Positions 18,198 through 28,399 are shown, counted from the stretch's first letter. The stretch: 64,000 bases of DNA from Arsukibacterium ikkense (GCF_000987775.1 NZ_LAHO01000003.1:186001-250000), one strand, 5' to 3'. Numbers and translations: made by a program. The notes: generated by a model from the letters alone, not told the origin.

Positions 18198-20516
18198 TTA
18201 TTGATTTTTTCGCCAGAACAGTGCGGCCAATGCCGGCAATACCACTATAGCGCCCAACATATTTACGATAAACATAAAGGTCAGCAGGATACCCATATCA
18301 ACCTGGAACTTTAAGGCAGAGAATACCCAGGTACTTACGCCAATCGCCAAAGTAATACCGGTAAAGAGTACGGCACTGCCCCGCTCTTTTAACGCTTCGA
18401 AATACGCCTGACGTAACGGCATGCCGTCCCGTAGCATCTGGCTCATACTCGACAGAATATAAATGCCATAGTCGACACCGATACCCACACCCAGCGCAAT
18501 AACGGGTAAAGTTGATACTGTTAAACCAATCTGTAGTTTGGTCATAAGCGCGGTTGCTAATACCGATACGACATAAAGGGGTACCACCACAGCGATAGTG
18601 GCCCGCAATGAACGGAAACTCAGTAAACACAAAATAATAACCGCACCGTACACATACCACATCATTGGTTGCTGGGCCGCAGCGACTGCCTCATTAGTGG
18701 CGGCCATCACGCCAGCGGGGCCAGATGCCAGCATAAAGCGGGTTTGCTCGTCGCCCAGTTCAGCGCCATATTGCTTAGCCGCCGCAACAACCCGCTCAAT
18801 AGTTTCGGCTTTATGGTCTTCTAAGAACACCATAACCGGCATAACTGAGCAATCCGCGTTTAGCAACCCGGTGCTGGTTTCTACCCTGGAGCTGGCTTGC
18901 ACCAGAGATTGGGTGTTACGCGGTAATACCCGCCACTTCTGGTTACCTTCGTTATACGCAGCATTAATGCTTTTTGAAACTGAGGCCAGAGATACCGCAG
19001 ATTGCACACCGGCTACGTTTTCCATCAGCCACTGGAACTGATCAATCCGGTTCATAATGCCGTGCTCAGTACAGGCACTGGGCACGGTTTCAACCATGAT
19101 ATTGATGTAATCAACCGAGATAGCAAAACGATCGGTGATTAAAAAAGTATCCTGGTTATAGCGCGAATCTTCATGCAGTGACGGCGCACCGGCATGCAAA
19201 TCACCAATTTTCAGTTGCTGGCTTTGCCAGTAACCGGCCGCAAACAGCAGCGCCGTAATTGCGATAATGCCATAAGCAAACCTTTTGGTGGCAAAGGCTG
19301 ATAATGCATACCAGAACTTATCGGCTTTTACTGAAGGGGCGGCAACTCTGGCTTTATAGGCGGCACTGAACTTCACATAAGACATCAGCACTGGCAGCAA
19401 GATCAGGTTAGTCAGAATAATAACGGCAACACCTAAACTGGCGGTAATGGCAAGCTCTCTGATCACACCAATTTCAATGATTAACAGCGTTAAGAAACCA
19501 ATAGTATCAGATAATAACGCGACACCGCCGGGCACTAATAATTTACGGAAACTGGCTTCAGCAGCTGTTTTGGCATCCATCCCTGCCGCGACGCGTTTGC
19601 CCGTCGAATTAATCATTTGCACGCCATGGCTTACACCAATGGCAAATACCAGGAACGGCACCAGAATCGACATGGGGTCAATCCCAAAGCCCAATACCGT
19701 CAACAAGCCCATTTGCCACACTACCGCAATCAGCGAACAGGCAATTGGCAATATTGTTAACATCACCGATCTGGAAAAGAAAAACACCATTAAGGTGGTA
19801 ACTGCAATAGCAATCAGAAAGAACAGCACGACACCTTTGGCACCGTCAGCAACGTCGCCCACCATTTTGGCAAAACCAATGATATGCACGCTGATCTGAT
19901 CGCTCTGGTGCTTGCCCCGAATATCCTGCTCCAGCGTGGCAGCAAAGGCCAGGGTATCGACCGCAGCGCCTGTTTCAGGATCGATGTCCAGCAACTGGGC
20001 GGTTATCATGGCGCAGCTGTAATCGTCTGCCACCATCCGGCCAACAATACCGGCTTTTTCCACGTTCGCTTTTACCCGGTCAAGGCCGCGTCTGTTGGCA
20101 ACAAAGTCAGCTGGAATAACCGGACCACCGGCAAAACCGTCTTCGACCACCTCAATAAAGCGCGTACTGGGGCTAAACAGTGACTTCACCAATACCCGGT
20201 CAACGCCAGAGGTATAGAGTACGTCATCATGGGCCTGACGAAAGGTTTCAAAAAAAGTGGGATTAAAGATATCGCCGCTGGCGTCACATACTGCTACTAA
20301 TACATTATTGGCGCCGCCAAAGTCTTCAGCATGCTGTAAATAGGTTTGCATGTATTCATGCTTTAGCGGAATATTTTTGGTAAAAGACGCATCCAGCTTG
20401 ATGTCGGTCGCTTTTACCAGCAAGCCAACAGTAACCACCAGAAACACCAGCAACACCATAAGGCGATGCCGGAATAATGCGTATTCAAATTTATTAACCA
20501 GCGAATTTACACTCAT
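18198..20516 (-). CDS. RND-superfamily (MMPL-like) membrane transporter
   Basis: Large inner-membrane protein of 772 residues with the duplicated RND layout: an N-terminal helix (about 18-36), a periplasmic loop (about 40-225), a helical bundle (about 228-385), a second loop (about 430-620) and a second bundle (about 630-768). The second bundle has ALGVGIGVDYGIYILSSM, whose buried acidic residue fits proton coupling. It resembles the hydrophobe/lipid-handling RND class that travels with DUF1302, DUF1329 and YCF48 proteins rather than tripartite drug pumps (no membrane-fusion or TolC gene nearby). The start at 20516 is one base after the YCF48 stop codon, indicating translational coupling. The transported molecule is unknown. 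Confidence 0.85.
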   Translation of the reverse strand: MSVNSLVNKFEYALFRHRLMVLLVFLVVTVGLLVKATDIKLDASFTKNIPLKHEYMQTYLQHAEDFGGANNVLVAVCDASGDIFNPTFFETFRQAHDDVLYTSGVDRVLVKSLFSPSTRFIEVVEDGFAGGPVIPADFVANRRGLDRVKANVEKAGIVGRMVADDYSCAMITAQLLDIDPETGAAVDTLAFAATLEQDIRGKHQSDQISVHIIGFAKMVGDVADGAKGVVLFFLIAIAVTTLMVFFFSRSVMLTILPIACSLIAVVWQMGLLTVLGFGIDPMSILVPFLVFAIGVSHGVQMINSTGKRVAAGMDAKTAAEASFRKLLVPGGVALLSDTIGFLTLLIIEIGVIRELAITASLGVAVIILTNLILLPVLMSYVKFSAAYKARVAAPSVKADKFWYALSAFATKRFAYGIIAITALLFAAGYWQSQQLKIGDLHAGAPSLHEDSRYNQDTFLITDRFAISVDYINIMVETVPSACTEHGIMNRIDQFQWLMENVAGVQSAVSLASVSKSINAAYNEGNQKWRVLPRNTQSLVQASSRVETSTGLLNADCSVMPVMVFLEDHKAETIERVVAAAKQYGAELGDEQTRFMLASGPAGVMAATNEAVAAAQQPMMWYVYGAVIILCLLSFRSLRATIAVVVPLYVVSVLATALMTKLQIGLTVSTLPVIALGVGIGVDYGIYILSSMSQMLRDGMPLRQAYFEALKERGSAVLFTGITLAIGVSTWVFSALKFQVDMGILLTFMFIVNMLGAIVVLPALAALFWRKNQ

Positions 20517-20517
20517 A

Positions 20518-21555
20518 TTATTCAGACTTATCCAGGTTTAAAACTTTAATGCCAACCTCGGTAACCAGTAACATCCGGTTTTGCAGCACCAGGCCATTTA
20601 AAATAGCTTTGCCATCAGCTTCGGAGCGGTCAGTGAAGGTCAGACCGTCATCCCGGCTTTGCAGTAACGTGCCGGCGTTGCCTGCCAGATACACGTTACC
20701 GGCGTTGTCACTAAAGACACTATTTAATGTGGCTGACTCGCTAATTTCAACTTGCTGCCAGCTTTGTCCATTGTCGTCGCTGCGAAATACATTGCCGCGT
20801 AAGCCTACGGCTAACAAGCCCATTTCCGGAGTACGATGCAAATCAAATAATGAGCCGTTATAAAATTCTTCCATGCGCAGCCAGCTGTTGCCAAAATCAG
20901 CACTTTTGGCAATAAAGCCTGCTTCGCCCACCATATATAAGGTATTACCATCGGCAAACAGTCGGTTAAAGTGCGGCAATATTGAGCTTAGCTCTGAACG
21001 GTAGCTATCGGGATCGGTTTCTTGTAAGTCGAGCAAATATTCTTTATCGTCTTCGGCGGCTAATTCTATAAAGAAAGACTGCTCCCAGCTGTTGCCGCCA
21101 TCAGTGGTGGTATAAAACAAGCCATAGGCTCCCACTGCAATGCCATGCTGGCGGTTACGAAAATACACATCTAACAGTGGCTTATCCGGCTCGGGGAAAA
21201 ACTGCTGCACTTGCCAGCTGGAACCGCCATCTGTAGTGGCCAGGATAGCGGCGTCATGGCCAACCGCCCAGCCATGTTGTTCATCAACAAAATAAACGGC
21301 ATTTAAATTACTTTGCAATGGCACGCTGGCTTGTTGCCAATCGTTGCCGTTACGACTTAATAGAATGTGGCCACGCTCACCTACTGCAACAAAAAAATTG
21401 CCACTCACCTGGCGAATGTCAGTTAACAACGATTTTTCTGCAAGCGGCATAATATAAGCCGCCTGGTACCGCAAGTCCGGTTCATCAGCTATTACCTGTG
21501 ACGCCATGGCTAACAGTAACGCACTGTTGCCAGCCAAAATAAGTTTTTTCAACAT
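20518..21555 (-). CDS. YCF48/BNR-repeat periplasmic protein
   Basis: 345-residue exported beta-propeller-like protein. A signal peptide (KKLILAGNSALLLAMASQVIADE) precedes five or so repeats of the photosystem II stability factor (Ycf48/HCF136) type: GDWQQASVPL-like strands alternating with DGGSSWQVQQ, DGGNSWEQSF, DFGNSWLRME and DNGQSWQQVE, plus VGHDAAILATTDGG-like turns. In this context it is presumed to be a periplasmic partner or assembly factor of the RND protein encoded immediately downstream. It is preceded by a strong terminator after the DUF1329 gene, so it may need its own promoter or read-through. Confidence 0.85.
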   Translation of the reverse strand: MLKKLILAGNSALLLAMASQVIADEPDLRYQAAYIMPLAEKSLLTDIRQVSGNFFVAVGERGHILLSRNGNDWQQASVPLQSNLNAVYFVDEQHGWAVGHDAAILATTDGGSSWQVQQFFPEPDKPLLDVYFRNRQHGIAVGAYGLFYTTTDGGNSWEQSFFIELAAEDDKEYLLDLQETDPDSYRSELSSILPHFNRLFADGNTLYMVGEAGFIAKSADFGNSWLRMEEFYNGSLFDLHRTPEMGLLAVGLRGNVFRSDDNGQSWQQVEISESATLNSVFSDNAGNVYLAGNAGTLLQSRDDGLTFTDRSEADGKAILNGLVLQNRMLLVTEVGIKVLNLDKSE

Positions 21556-21645
21556 AAGAAGCGTAACTACTCTTTAATTAAGTGTGCTGTAAAATTGTCT
21601 GCCGTTTGCCAATGCATGTTGGTTTAATGGCAACAACAGATATTC

Positions 21646-21675
21646 AAAAAAAAACGGCCGGCTTACGCCAGCCGT
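21646..21675 (-). terminator. strong terminator between the DUF1329 and YCF48 genes
   Basis: On the minus strand ACGGCTGGC and GCCGGCCGT pair (one G-U) around a GTAA loop, followed by nine T residues. It lies inside what would otherwise be a four-gene cluster on one strand. Confidence 0.85.
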
Positions 21676-21692
21676 TCTGTTAAGCCTGCAAG

Positions 21693-23054
21693 TTAACGAA
21701 CACCCTCACGGCGCAGTGCCGCTGGCGTAAAATCGTTATCTGAAAGACTTACCGAGAAGTCATACATTCTGTCCTCATTATCCAGACCGATAGCGATGTA
21801 ACGGCGAGAATTAAGGTCATGATACACTTCCAGCGTACTCCAGTGAGTGGGTACTTCATAATAGTTCAAGCCATGCGCTACCGCTACCCGGTACATATCA
21901 CCCCGGTTATCATACAAGTCAGCAATGTGGATCTGCCAGCTGTCTTCATCGATATAAAATACCCGCTTGCCATACACATGGCGCGTGCCAGATTTTAAGG
22001 TTGCTTCCACTACCCACACCCGGTGCTTCTCCCAGCGCACATAATCTGGGTTAATATGACCTGGCATCAGAATATCGGCGTATTTAGCATCTTTACTGTG
22101 CAATTTATAGTCATTGTAGGCAATGTACATTTCCTGCTTACCTTTCAACTCCCAGTTATAACGATCCGGTGAACCGTTAAACATGTCAAAGTCGTCGGTA
22201 GTACGCAGGCCATCTGACGCAGTACCCGGGGCATCATAAGCCACGTTTGGTGCACGACGTACCCGGCGTTGGCCGGTATTGTATGTCCATGCCTGACGCG
22301 GTGTTGCCACTTGATCCATGGTTTCATGCACTAACAAGGCAGTACCCGCCAAACGTGCCGGCGATGTGACACTTTGTTTAAAGCGGAACAAAATGTTTTC
22401 AGCTTCCAAAGCGTCAGGCGTCGCATCCGGGTGTGAGTACTTAAACATGATCTGCTCATCGAAACCGATAATAGTATAAGCACCATTGGCTGTAGGGGCA
22501 GCCTGGCCACCATTACGGCTGGCCGCAACGCCACGATAACGGACAATATGGTTCCAAATCGCTTCCAAACCAGTAGCTGGCATTGGGAACGGAATACCAA
22601 TGGCGGCGTTTATTAAGCCGTTACCGCCCTGCACTAACTCCGCTTCAGTGGCAATTTTCTTAGTCGCATCATAAAAGTACTGCGGATAAGACGCACTGCG
22701 GCGGGTTGGGTACACGTTCATTTTGAACGTATCGGGATAAATATCAAACAACTGGATCATGCCGGGGCTTAAAAAGTTCCTGTGCTCTGATACGTTCGAT
22801 TTATCAACCGTAAACTGAATAGCATCGTCAGCAAACGGATTCGGATGATGGTCGCCTGGGGTATAACCTGCCGGCGCGCTGGTAATACCGCCGGTCCATG
22901 CCGGTATAGTACCATCTGCGTTTCCTGCTTTCTCGGCGCCTACCGGTGTCAAGTCATTACCTAACCTGGCTGCCTGCTCAGGCGTTACTTTTGCCAGAGC
23001 GCTGCAGCTAAACACCAGCGCAACAGCAGAAGATAATAGGGTGAGTTTTTTCAT
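21693..23054 (-). CDS. DUF1329 exported protein
   Basis: 453-residue secreted protein with a clear signal peptide (KKLTLLSSAVALVFSCSALA-K). The DUF1329 signature begins with TPEQAARLGNDLTPVGAEKAGNADGTIPAWTGGI and continues through the TRRSASYP and RRVRRAPNVAYD segments. The fold is remembered as LolA/LolB-like, which would suit binding of a lipid or other hydrophobic ligand. DUF1329 is almost always encoded beside DUF1302, as here. I place the start at 23054 (GAGAG upstream), 16 bp after the DUF1302 stop; the longer open frame to 23168 would run into the DUF1302 gene and hide the signal peptide. Confidence 0.88.
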   Translation of the reverse strand: MKKLTLLSSAVALVFSCSALAKVTPEQAARLGNDLTPVGAEKAGNADGTIPAWTGGITSAPAGYTPGDHHPNPFADDAIQFTVDKSNVSEHRNFLSPGMIQLFDIYPDTFKMNVYPTRRSASYPQYFYDATKKIATEAELVQGGNGLINAAIGIPFPMPATGLEAIWNHIVRYRGVAASRNGGQAAPTANGAYTIIGFDEQIMFKYSHPDATPDALEAENILFRFKQSVTSPARLAGTALLVHETMDQVATPRQAWTYNTGQRRVRRAPNVAYDAPGTASDGLRTTDDFDMFNGSPDRYNWELKGKQEMYIAYNDYKLHSKDAKYADILMPGHINPDYVRWEKHRVWVVEATLKSGTRHVYGKRVFYIDEDSWQIHIADLYDNRGDMYRVAVAHGLNYYEVPTHWSTLEVYHDLNSRRYIAIGLDNEDRMYDFSVSLSDNDFTPAALRREGVR

Positions 23055-23070
23055 AATTGGCTCTCGTCCC

Positions 23071-25227
23071 TTAAATAGAGTATTTAATATTAAAAGATAC
23101 AAAATCACGGTCGGCAACGTTATTAGTCGTCCCTTTACCGCCCCAGAACCAATTGTACGACAATTCACCTGACCACTTACTTAGGTAATCAAAACTTACC
23201 GCATAAGCTAGTGATTTTCTGTCTTCAACAAACATAAACAATGGATCTGGCGTAATGCCGTTCACGTCATGCGCAAACACAATTCGCTGAGATAAATTTA
23301 CACCGGCGAACACGTTGTTGTAATCGGCTTTAGCAAGAATACGATAGCCCCAGGCTGACGCAGTTGGAAACGGATTGGTTTCCGGTCCATCTGACAAACC
23401 AGTATGCAGACCCTGTGAAGGGCCATTAACCCCAATTAAAGGGCCACCGCTACGGTCTGTATTCGGGCCGTTTAAGCGTAATACGTCGTATGAAGGCATG
23501 TCGCTGATCCGGATACCCCCTACTTCGCCCAGCATGGTAAAATTGTCAGCACCTAGCATTGGCCCGAATAAATGGGTAAACGTCATCTGTGCCTGTACTG
23601 TGTCGCTTAAGATATAACCCTGAGCAAACTGGCCTGGCCCCACCTTATCACCGATAAAACGGCCAATTTGTGAAATGCCGCCTAAATCAGGACGCAACCC
23701 CGCGTTAGCAAGTTGCTCTGGCATACCCGCATACAGAATTTCCACATCATCAATTTGCAGCGGCTCGTCTTTACGGTAAGCAATCTCACCAGCAACCGAA
23801 GTACCGCCTAAGGTTGTGTTAAAACTAAAGCCATACAACTTAATATCTTCTGGATATTCAAGTAATGCCTGCGAAAACATACTCATATTGGCGATGTTAT
23901 CGCTGGTAATCTGGCCCTGATTTGCTGCCATATAGCCCAGAGATTGCAGCACCCCTAACAGCTGGCCTGACTGCGGGTCAGCGCCAACCCTGAAGTCTGA
24001 CGCAATACCGGATATTACCGGTACCCGGCTATGGTAATTCATGTAATACAATGCAAATTCAGTATCATTCAAATCGGCTGAATAATATTCAAATTTAATA
24101 CCGTACTGGCCACCATTTTTAGGCTTAACTTCACCGGCACTGCCATCGGGACGCAAGGTAACTTTGGTAGGATAAGCAATGGCCAGGTTCACCGCATCAG
24201 CTCGCTGTTGCGCAGTACTGTTCGGATTAGTAATAACCTGCAGTAACTGAGGCGCAAACATCGATAAGGTGTTCATTTCGCCCACCAGGAAATCCATATC
24301 GATATCCGGGTTACCGGCAAAACCCAACTGCACATTTTGCGCATAGCCACCGCGACCAGCGAAATCGTTAGTTGAGAAGTAACTGCCGGGAACTGGTAAA
24401 TAGCTTTGTTCCCAGTCGTACTGGTAAAACAGTTCAGTTGACAGGTTATCAGTTAAACCAATTGATAATGTCACCATCCCAACCGGAATAAAGGCTTCTT
24501 TTAAATCGGCACCAGGTGCCCGCAGAATACCAACATCCACTGGCGTGATATTAATGCCGTGAGGAATAAAGGTGCTTTCGCCCCAGCTCAGTACCTGATT
24601 ACCGACTCTGATCGAGACCGGATTCATGCCGTCGTTAAAGCTGAAGTTGCCATAAACGTAAGCATCTAACAGCCTGAAATCTTTACAGGCCAGCTCGCGG
24701 GCACTGCGATCAGAGCATGGATCTACCCTGTTGCCACTTAACGGGTTGGTATAAGCCGGATCTTTATCAGCAACGGCAAAATCGTAAAAATACATAAAGC
24801 GGGTAAACAGACCAATATTGTCGCCACTGATCGATAATTCATGCAAGCCCTTAAACATGCTGCTGAACATGTCGCCGCGGTCATAATTCAGATTACCTGC
24901 ATCGCCATTGCTAGAATAAGCGCCTGGCTGCTCCCATATCTGCGAGTTGGCATAAACGCTGTTAAAATTGGGGTTACCGTTGCCGTCCAGGTAATAGCCA
25001 TAACCTGTCCAGTCGAACCGGGGATGGTTTACTTTTGAAATTGTATCCCAGTTGCGCTCTTCAGTACGAATGCTGCCACCGTAAGAAAAGGTTGAATCGA
25101 ATACAACCTGAAAATTGCCAACATTAAAGGTTGCTGCTTGCGCAGGCACTATGGACAACGCCAATAATGCAGATGCAACCCCCAAGGCTAACGGACTTTT
25201 ATAAAAAGTATTAGGCCTTCTATTCAT
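23071..25227 (-). CDS. DUF1302 outer-membrane barrel-like protein
   Basis: 718 residues with a signal peptide (SPLALGVASALLALSIVPAQA-A). The mature protein is rich in alternating aromatic/polar beta-strands (for example STFSYGGSIRTEERNWD, FTRFMYFYDFAV, GELSYNWFWGGKG) and ends with a barrel-like terminal strand DFVSFNIKYSI. This fits an outer-membrane beta-barrel such as a porin or lipid/hydrocarbon channel. First gene of the DUF1302-DUF1329 unit. The ATG at 25227 has a very strong GGGGGGAG leader, suggesting high translation. The family has no settled function. Confidence 0.88.
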   Translation of the reverse strand: MNRRPNTFYKSPLALGVASALLALSIVPAQAATFNVGNFQVVFDSTFSYGGSIRTEERNWDTISKVNHPRFDWTGYGYYLDGNGNPNFNSVYANSQIWEQPGAYSSNGDAGNLNYDRGDMFSSMFKGLHELSISGDNIGLFTRFMYFYDFAVADKDPAYTNPLSGNRVDPCSDRSARELACKDFRLLDAYVYGNFSFNDGMNPVSIRVGNQVLSWGESTFIPHGINITPVDVGILRAPGADLKEAFIPVGMVTLSIGLTDNLSTELFYQYDWEQSYLPVPGSYFSTNDFAGRGGYAQNVQLGFAGNPDIDMDFLVGEMNTLSMFAPQLLQVITNPNSTAQQRADAVNLAIAYPTKVTLRPDGSAGEVKPKNGGQYGIKFEYYSADLNDTEFALYYMNYHSRVPVISGIASDFRVGADPQSGQLLGVLQSLGYMAANQGQITSDNIANMSMFSQALLEYPEDIKLYGFSFNTTLGGTSVAGEIAYRKDEPLQIDDVEILYAGMPEQLANAGLRPDLGGISQIGRFIGDKVGPGQFAQGYILSDTVQAQMTFTHLFGPMLGADNFTMLGEVGGIRISDMPSYDVLRLNGPNTDRSGGPLIGVNGPSQGLHTGLSDGPETNPFPTASAWGYRILAKADYNNVFAGVNLSQRIVFAHDVNGITPDPLFMFVEDRKSLAYAVSFDYLSKWSGELSYNWFWGGKGTTNNVADRDFVSFNIKYSI

Positions 25228-25546
25228 CTTGTGATCTCCCCCCTGTCCCTGCAGGTATGTTTTATGTCTTTTTAATTATTATGCTGAACCAACTGCTCGG
25301 AGCTCAGCTTGCATCACAGAAATAATTACATCATTTTAGGGTGTTAGCAAGGCTTCTGCTTGCGTAAATGTGTTGATTTTAATTCAATTTTTACTTATCG
25401 ACGCTTGAGCCGATTAAGAATATCGCATTTTCAGTTTAATCGCCGTCTCAAGCTTGGAATAGCTATCTCATAAGCTAATGAAATTAAAGGTCAAACCAGA
25501 TAGAACTGCAAACCTTTGTTTCAATCCACCGTTTAAAGTAATAACT
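25228..25546. other. 319-bp non-coding region upstream of the DUF1302 gene
   Basis: A/T-rich stretch between the stop of the DUF2835 gene and the DUF1302 start, both on the minus strand. It should contain the promoter of the DUF1302-DUF1329 unit. I see the strong Shine-Dalgarno at 25232-25245 but no convincing terminator, small gene or RNA signature. Confidence 0.5.
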
Positions 25547-25771
25547 CTAATTAATTTTTTCCAGTTGCTGAAAAGCCCCGTTTTCAAGTAAAAATAGCCG
25601 GAAACGACCACGAAGCCCTAAATCAGAAAAAAACGGTTGAAAATGTTTCAATGCCAGCTGGATCCGCTCTCCCGAATCTGCGGTAACGACCACATAACGA
25701 AGCTTGCCCTGGTAATACTGCAGGCACTTTTCCTTCGCCAGATAGGCATTAAACAGATACTGTCGTTTCAT
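25547..25771 (-). CDS. DUF2835 family small protein
   Basis: 74-residue protein of the conserved gammaproteobacterial DUF2835 family, recognised by YYQGKLRYVVVTADSGERIQL, followed by LKHFQPFFSDLGLRGRFRLFL and a C-terminal LEKI. Function unknown. Its ATG overlaps the pepN stop as ATGA, so it is co-translated with pepN; the family often neighbours pepN. Confidence 0.85.
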   Translation of the reverse strand: MKRQYLFNAYLAKEKCLQYYQGKLRYVVVTADSGERIQLALKHFQPFFSDLGLRGRFRLFLLENGAFQQLEKIN

Positions 25772-28350
25772 GGCAGGCTTTTAGTTATTTTCTCAAATAA
25801 ATCATTACTTAATGTTGGTTTAGCAGCGAGTTGCTGTAACTGCTGTAACAGATGTTGCCGCCGCTCGCCAGTAAAGCGCTGCCAGGCCAGTAAGGGGGTA
25901 ACCAATCTTGCAGCAACTTGCGGGTTAATCGCATCTAAGGTGATTATTACGTCAGTCAGACAACGATACCCCTTGCCATCCTGACGATGAAACTGTAACG
26001 GGTTACGCATACTAAAGGCACCATATACTGCCCGCACCCGGTTCGGGTTTTTCCAGCTAAACAGCGGATGCGTCGTCAAGAGGGTTAAACTATCGAAAAC
26101 GTCGTCGGCAGGATTTGCGGCCATTAATGCAAAATATTTGTCCATTACCAGCACATCATGTTGCCATTTTTTGGCAAAATCCGCAGCATGCTCATTGAAA
26201 CAGGTAAGCTTGGCTTGCTGCGCTGCAGCGAGCGCCGCTATGCTATCAGTCATATTGTCTGCATTGTGATAATGGCCGGTAATAAATTCAGTTCCGCGAT
26301 CGCCCAGCGCCAGATAGCTCAGACAGCGGTTCCTCAGTGCTCTGGCGGCAACGGCCTGCTCAGTGTAGTGATAAGGTGCTGTCTTTATTGCCTGATAACA
26401 TTGCTGCCAGTCAGCAGCCAGCAATGTTGCTAATTGCTGTTTTATCGCCGTCAAACTGCTGAGAATGGCATCAACCGGGATCTGCTGATACTGCTCTGCC
26501 AGGGTGTCATAATCTGGCAGGTTTAATAGCTCAGCCGTCAGCGCCATGTCTGCCAGTGGCTGCGCTAACCATTGACGCATGACAGTTAACAATGCCTCAG
26601 GCAGCTGCAACAAGGCTTGCGGTTGCGCTATCTGCTGTCGGATCAGGTTCGACCAAAATACCTGCATCGCGTCCCAGCGGGCAAAACCGTTCGCAGCCTG
26701 ATCGGCAATCAGCAATAGCTGAGGCAGCTGATAATCTTGTTGTAACTTCACCGGCGCCGAAAAGTTTTCCCAGACAATCACCGGTTCACTCTTCACACCG
26801 GTGAAATTAAAGACCTCATCAGACTGGCGCAACACAAGCAGGTGTTGCTGATCTACCACCTTATCTTCACTTAACAGCTGTATTTGCAACGGAATTAACA
26901 ACGCCTGCTTGTTGGCTTGCCCGGCTGTGGCAGCAGTATGCTGACTTACGCTAACTTTCAGCGTAGCGCTATCAGCGTCATACTGCTGATTCAGTGTTAC
27001 TGTCGGGGTTCCCGCCTGACTGTACCAGAGGCGAAATTGCATTAAATCAACGTTATTTGCATCTTGCATGGCACTGATAAAATCATCACAAGTCACCGCC
27101 TGGCCATCATGTCGCTGTAAATAAAGCGCCAGCCCACGGTTAAAACCAGTTTTGCCGAGCAATGTTTGCAGCATCCGGATAACTTCTGCGCCTTTGTCAT
27201 ACACAGTGACGGTATAAAAGTTATTCATCTCCAGCACTTGTTCCGGCCGGATGGGATGCGCCATAGGCCCGGCATCTTCTGCAAACTGGGCGGTGCGGAT
27301 CAGCTTAACCGCGTCTATCCGGTTCAGGGTCGCCGAGCCCATATCTGCACTGAACTCCTGATCCCGAAAAACCGTCAGCCCCTCTTTCAGGCTTAACTGA
27401 AACCAGTCACGACAGGTTACTCTGTTACCTGTCCAGTTATGAAAATATTCATGGCCAATAATCGATTCAATATTGAAATAGTCTTTATCAGTCGCAGTAT
27501 TGTCATCGGCCAGCACATATTTGCTGTTAAAGACATTCAGCCCCTTATTCTCCATGGCACCCATATTAAAGAAATCGACAGCGACGACCATGTAAATATC
27601 TAAATCATACTCGAGGTTATACCGGGTTTCGTCCCAGCGCATGGCGCGTTTCAGCGCGGCCATGGCAAAGCCGCCTTTACTTTGCTGGCCGGGCTCAACA
27701 AACAATTGCAAGGCAACATTGCGCCCGCTTTGGGTCACAAAACTGTCGGTAATACAGGCAAAATTGCCAGCAACCAGCGCAAACAAATAACAAGGCTTAG
27801 CAAAAGGGTCGTGCCAGCTAACCCGGGTTTTACCATTTGCCAGTTGTTCGGTAGCAATCTTGTTGCCATTGGCCAGCATAAATGGATAATCAGCTGCATC
27901 AGCAATAATATGGGTGGTATAAACCGACAATACGTCTGGCCGATCGGGATAATACATAATACGCCGAAAACCTTCAGCCTCGCATTGGGTGCAAAACACC
28001 TCGTCTGCCAGATAAAGCCCTTCCAGCGCCGTGTTATCTGCAGGGTTAATTTCAGTAATAATTTGCAGGCTAAATACGGCGGGTACATCAGCAATTATCA
28101 GGTGATCCGCCGTCAGCTGATAACGCTCAACAGGCAGTTCAACGCCATCCAGCGCAATATAGTGCAACCCTAGTTGCTGGCCATCCAGCACCAGCGGTGC
28201 CCCCGCAGTTTGCTGGGTAACCTGCATTAGTGCGCTGACCCGGGTAACCGTTGCGGCTAATTCAAATGTCAGTTCAATTTCAGGAATTAAATAATCCGGT
28301 TGCCGATAGTCGGCCAGACTGCGGCTGCTACGTGCTGAATTACTGCTCAT
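25768..28350 (-). CDS. pepN: aminopeptidase N (M1 family)
   Basis: Cytosolic zinc metallo-aminopeptidase of the E. coli PepN type, releasing N-terminal residues in the last steps of protein turnover. It has the exopeptidase motif GAMENKGLNVFN (around residue 262), the zinc motif HEYFHNWTGNRV (around 297) and the third zinc ligand Glu in LKEGLTVFRDQEF. The C-terminal helical domains extend to a total of 860 residues (E. coli 870). I use the ATG at 28350, five bases after AGGAG; a GTG at 28356 would place the start codon inside that Shine-Dalgarno sequence. It forms an operon with DUF2835. Confidence 0.96.
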   Translation of the reverse strand: MSSNSARSSRSLADYRQPDYLIPEIELTFELAATVTRVSALMQVTQQTAGAPLVLDGQQLGLHYIALDGVELPVERYQLTADHLIIADVPAVFSLQIITEINPADNTALEGLYLADEVFCTQCEAEGFRRIMYYPDRPDVLSVYTTHIIADAADYPFMLANGNKIATEQLANGKTRVSWHDPFAKPCYLFALVAGNFACITDSFVTQSGRNVALQLFVEPGQQSKGGFAMAALKRAMRWDETRYNLEYDLDIYMVVAVDFFNMGAMENKGLNVFNSKYVLADDNTATDKDYFNIESIIGHEYFHNWTGNRVTCRDWFQLSLKEGLTVFRDQEFSADMGSATLNRIDAVKLIRTAQFAEDAGPMAHPIRPEQVLEMNNFYTVTVYDKGAEVIRMLQTLLGKTGFNRGLALYLQRHDGQAVTCDDFISAMQDANNVDLMQFRLWYSQAGTPTVTLNQQYDADSATLKVSVSQHTAATAGQANKQALLIPLQIQLLSEDKVVDQQHLLVLRQSDEVFNFTGVKSEPVIVWENFSAPVKLQQDYQLPQLLLIADQAANGFARWDAMQVFWSNLIRQQIAQPQALLQLPEALLTVMRQWLAQPLADMALTAELLNLPDYDTLAEQYQQIPVDAILSSLTAIKQQLATLLAADWQQCYQAIKTAPYHYTEQAVAARALRNRCLSYLALGDRGTEFITGHYHNADNMTDSIAALAAAQQAKLTCFNEHAADFAKKWQHDVLVMDKYFALMAANPADDVFDSLTLLTTHPLFSWKNPNRVRAVYGAFSMRNPLQFHRQDGKGYRCLTDVIITLDAINPQVAARLVTPLLAWQRFTGERRQHLLQQLQQLAAKPTLSNDLFEKITKSLP

Positions 28351-28399
28351 ATTCACTCCTGCTTAGCGCATCTGCGTCAATTTATATCATGCAGTACAA

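Noticed and set aside
23055..23168. 38-codon upstream extension of the DUF1329 gene
   Set aside because: Would overlap the DUF1302 end and bury the signal peptide; internal ATG at 23054 has a good Shine-Dalgarno.
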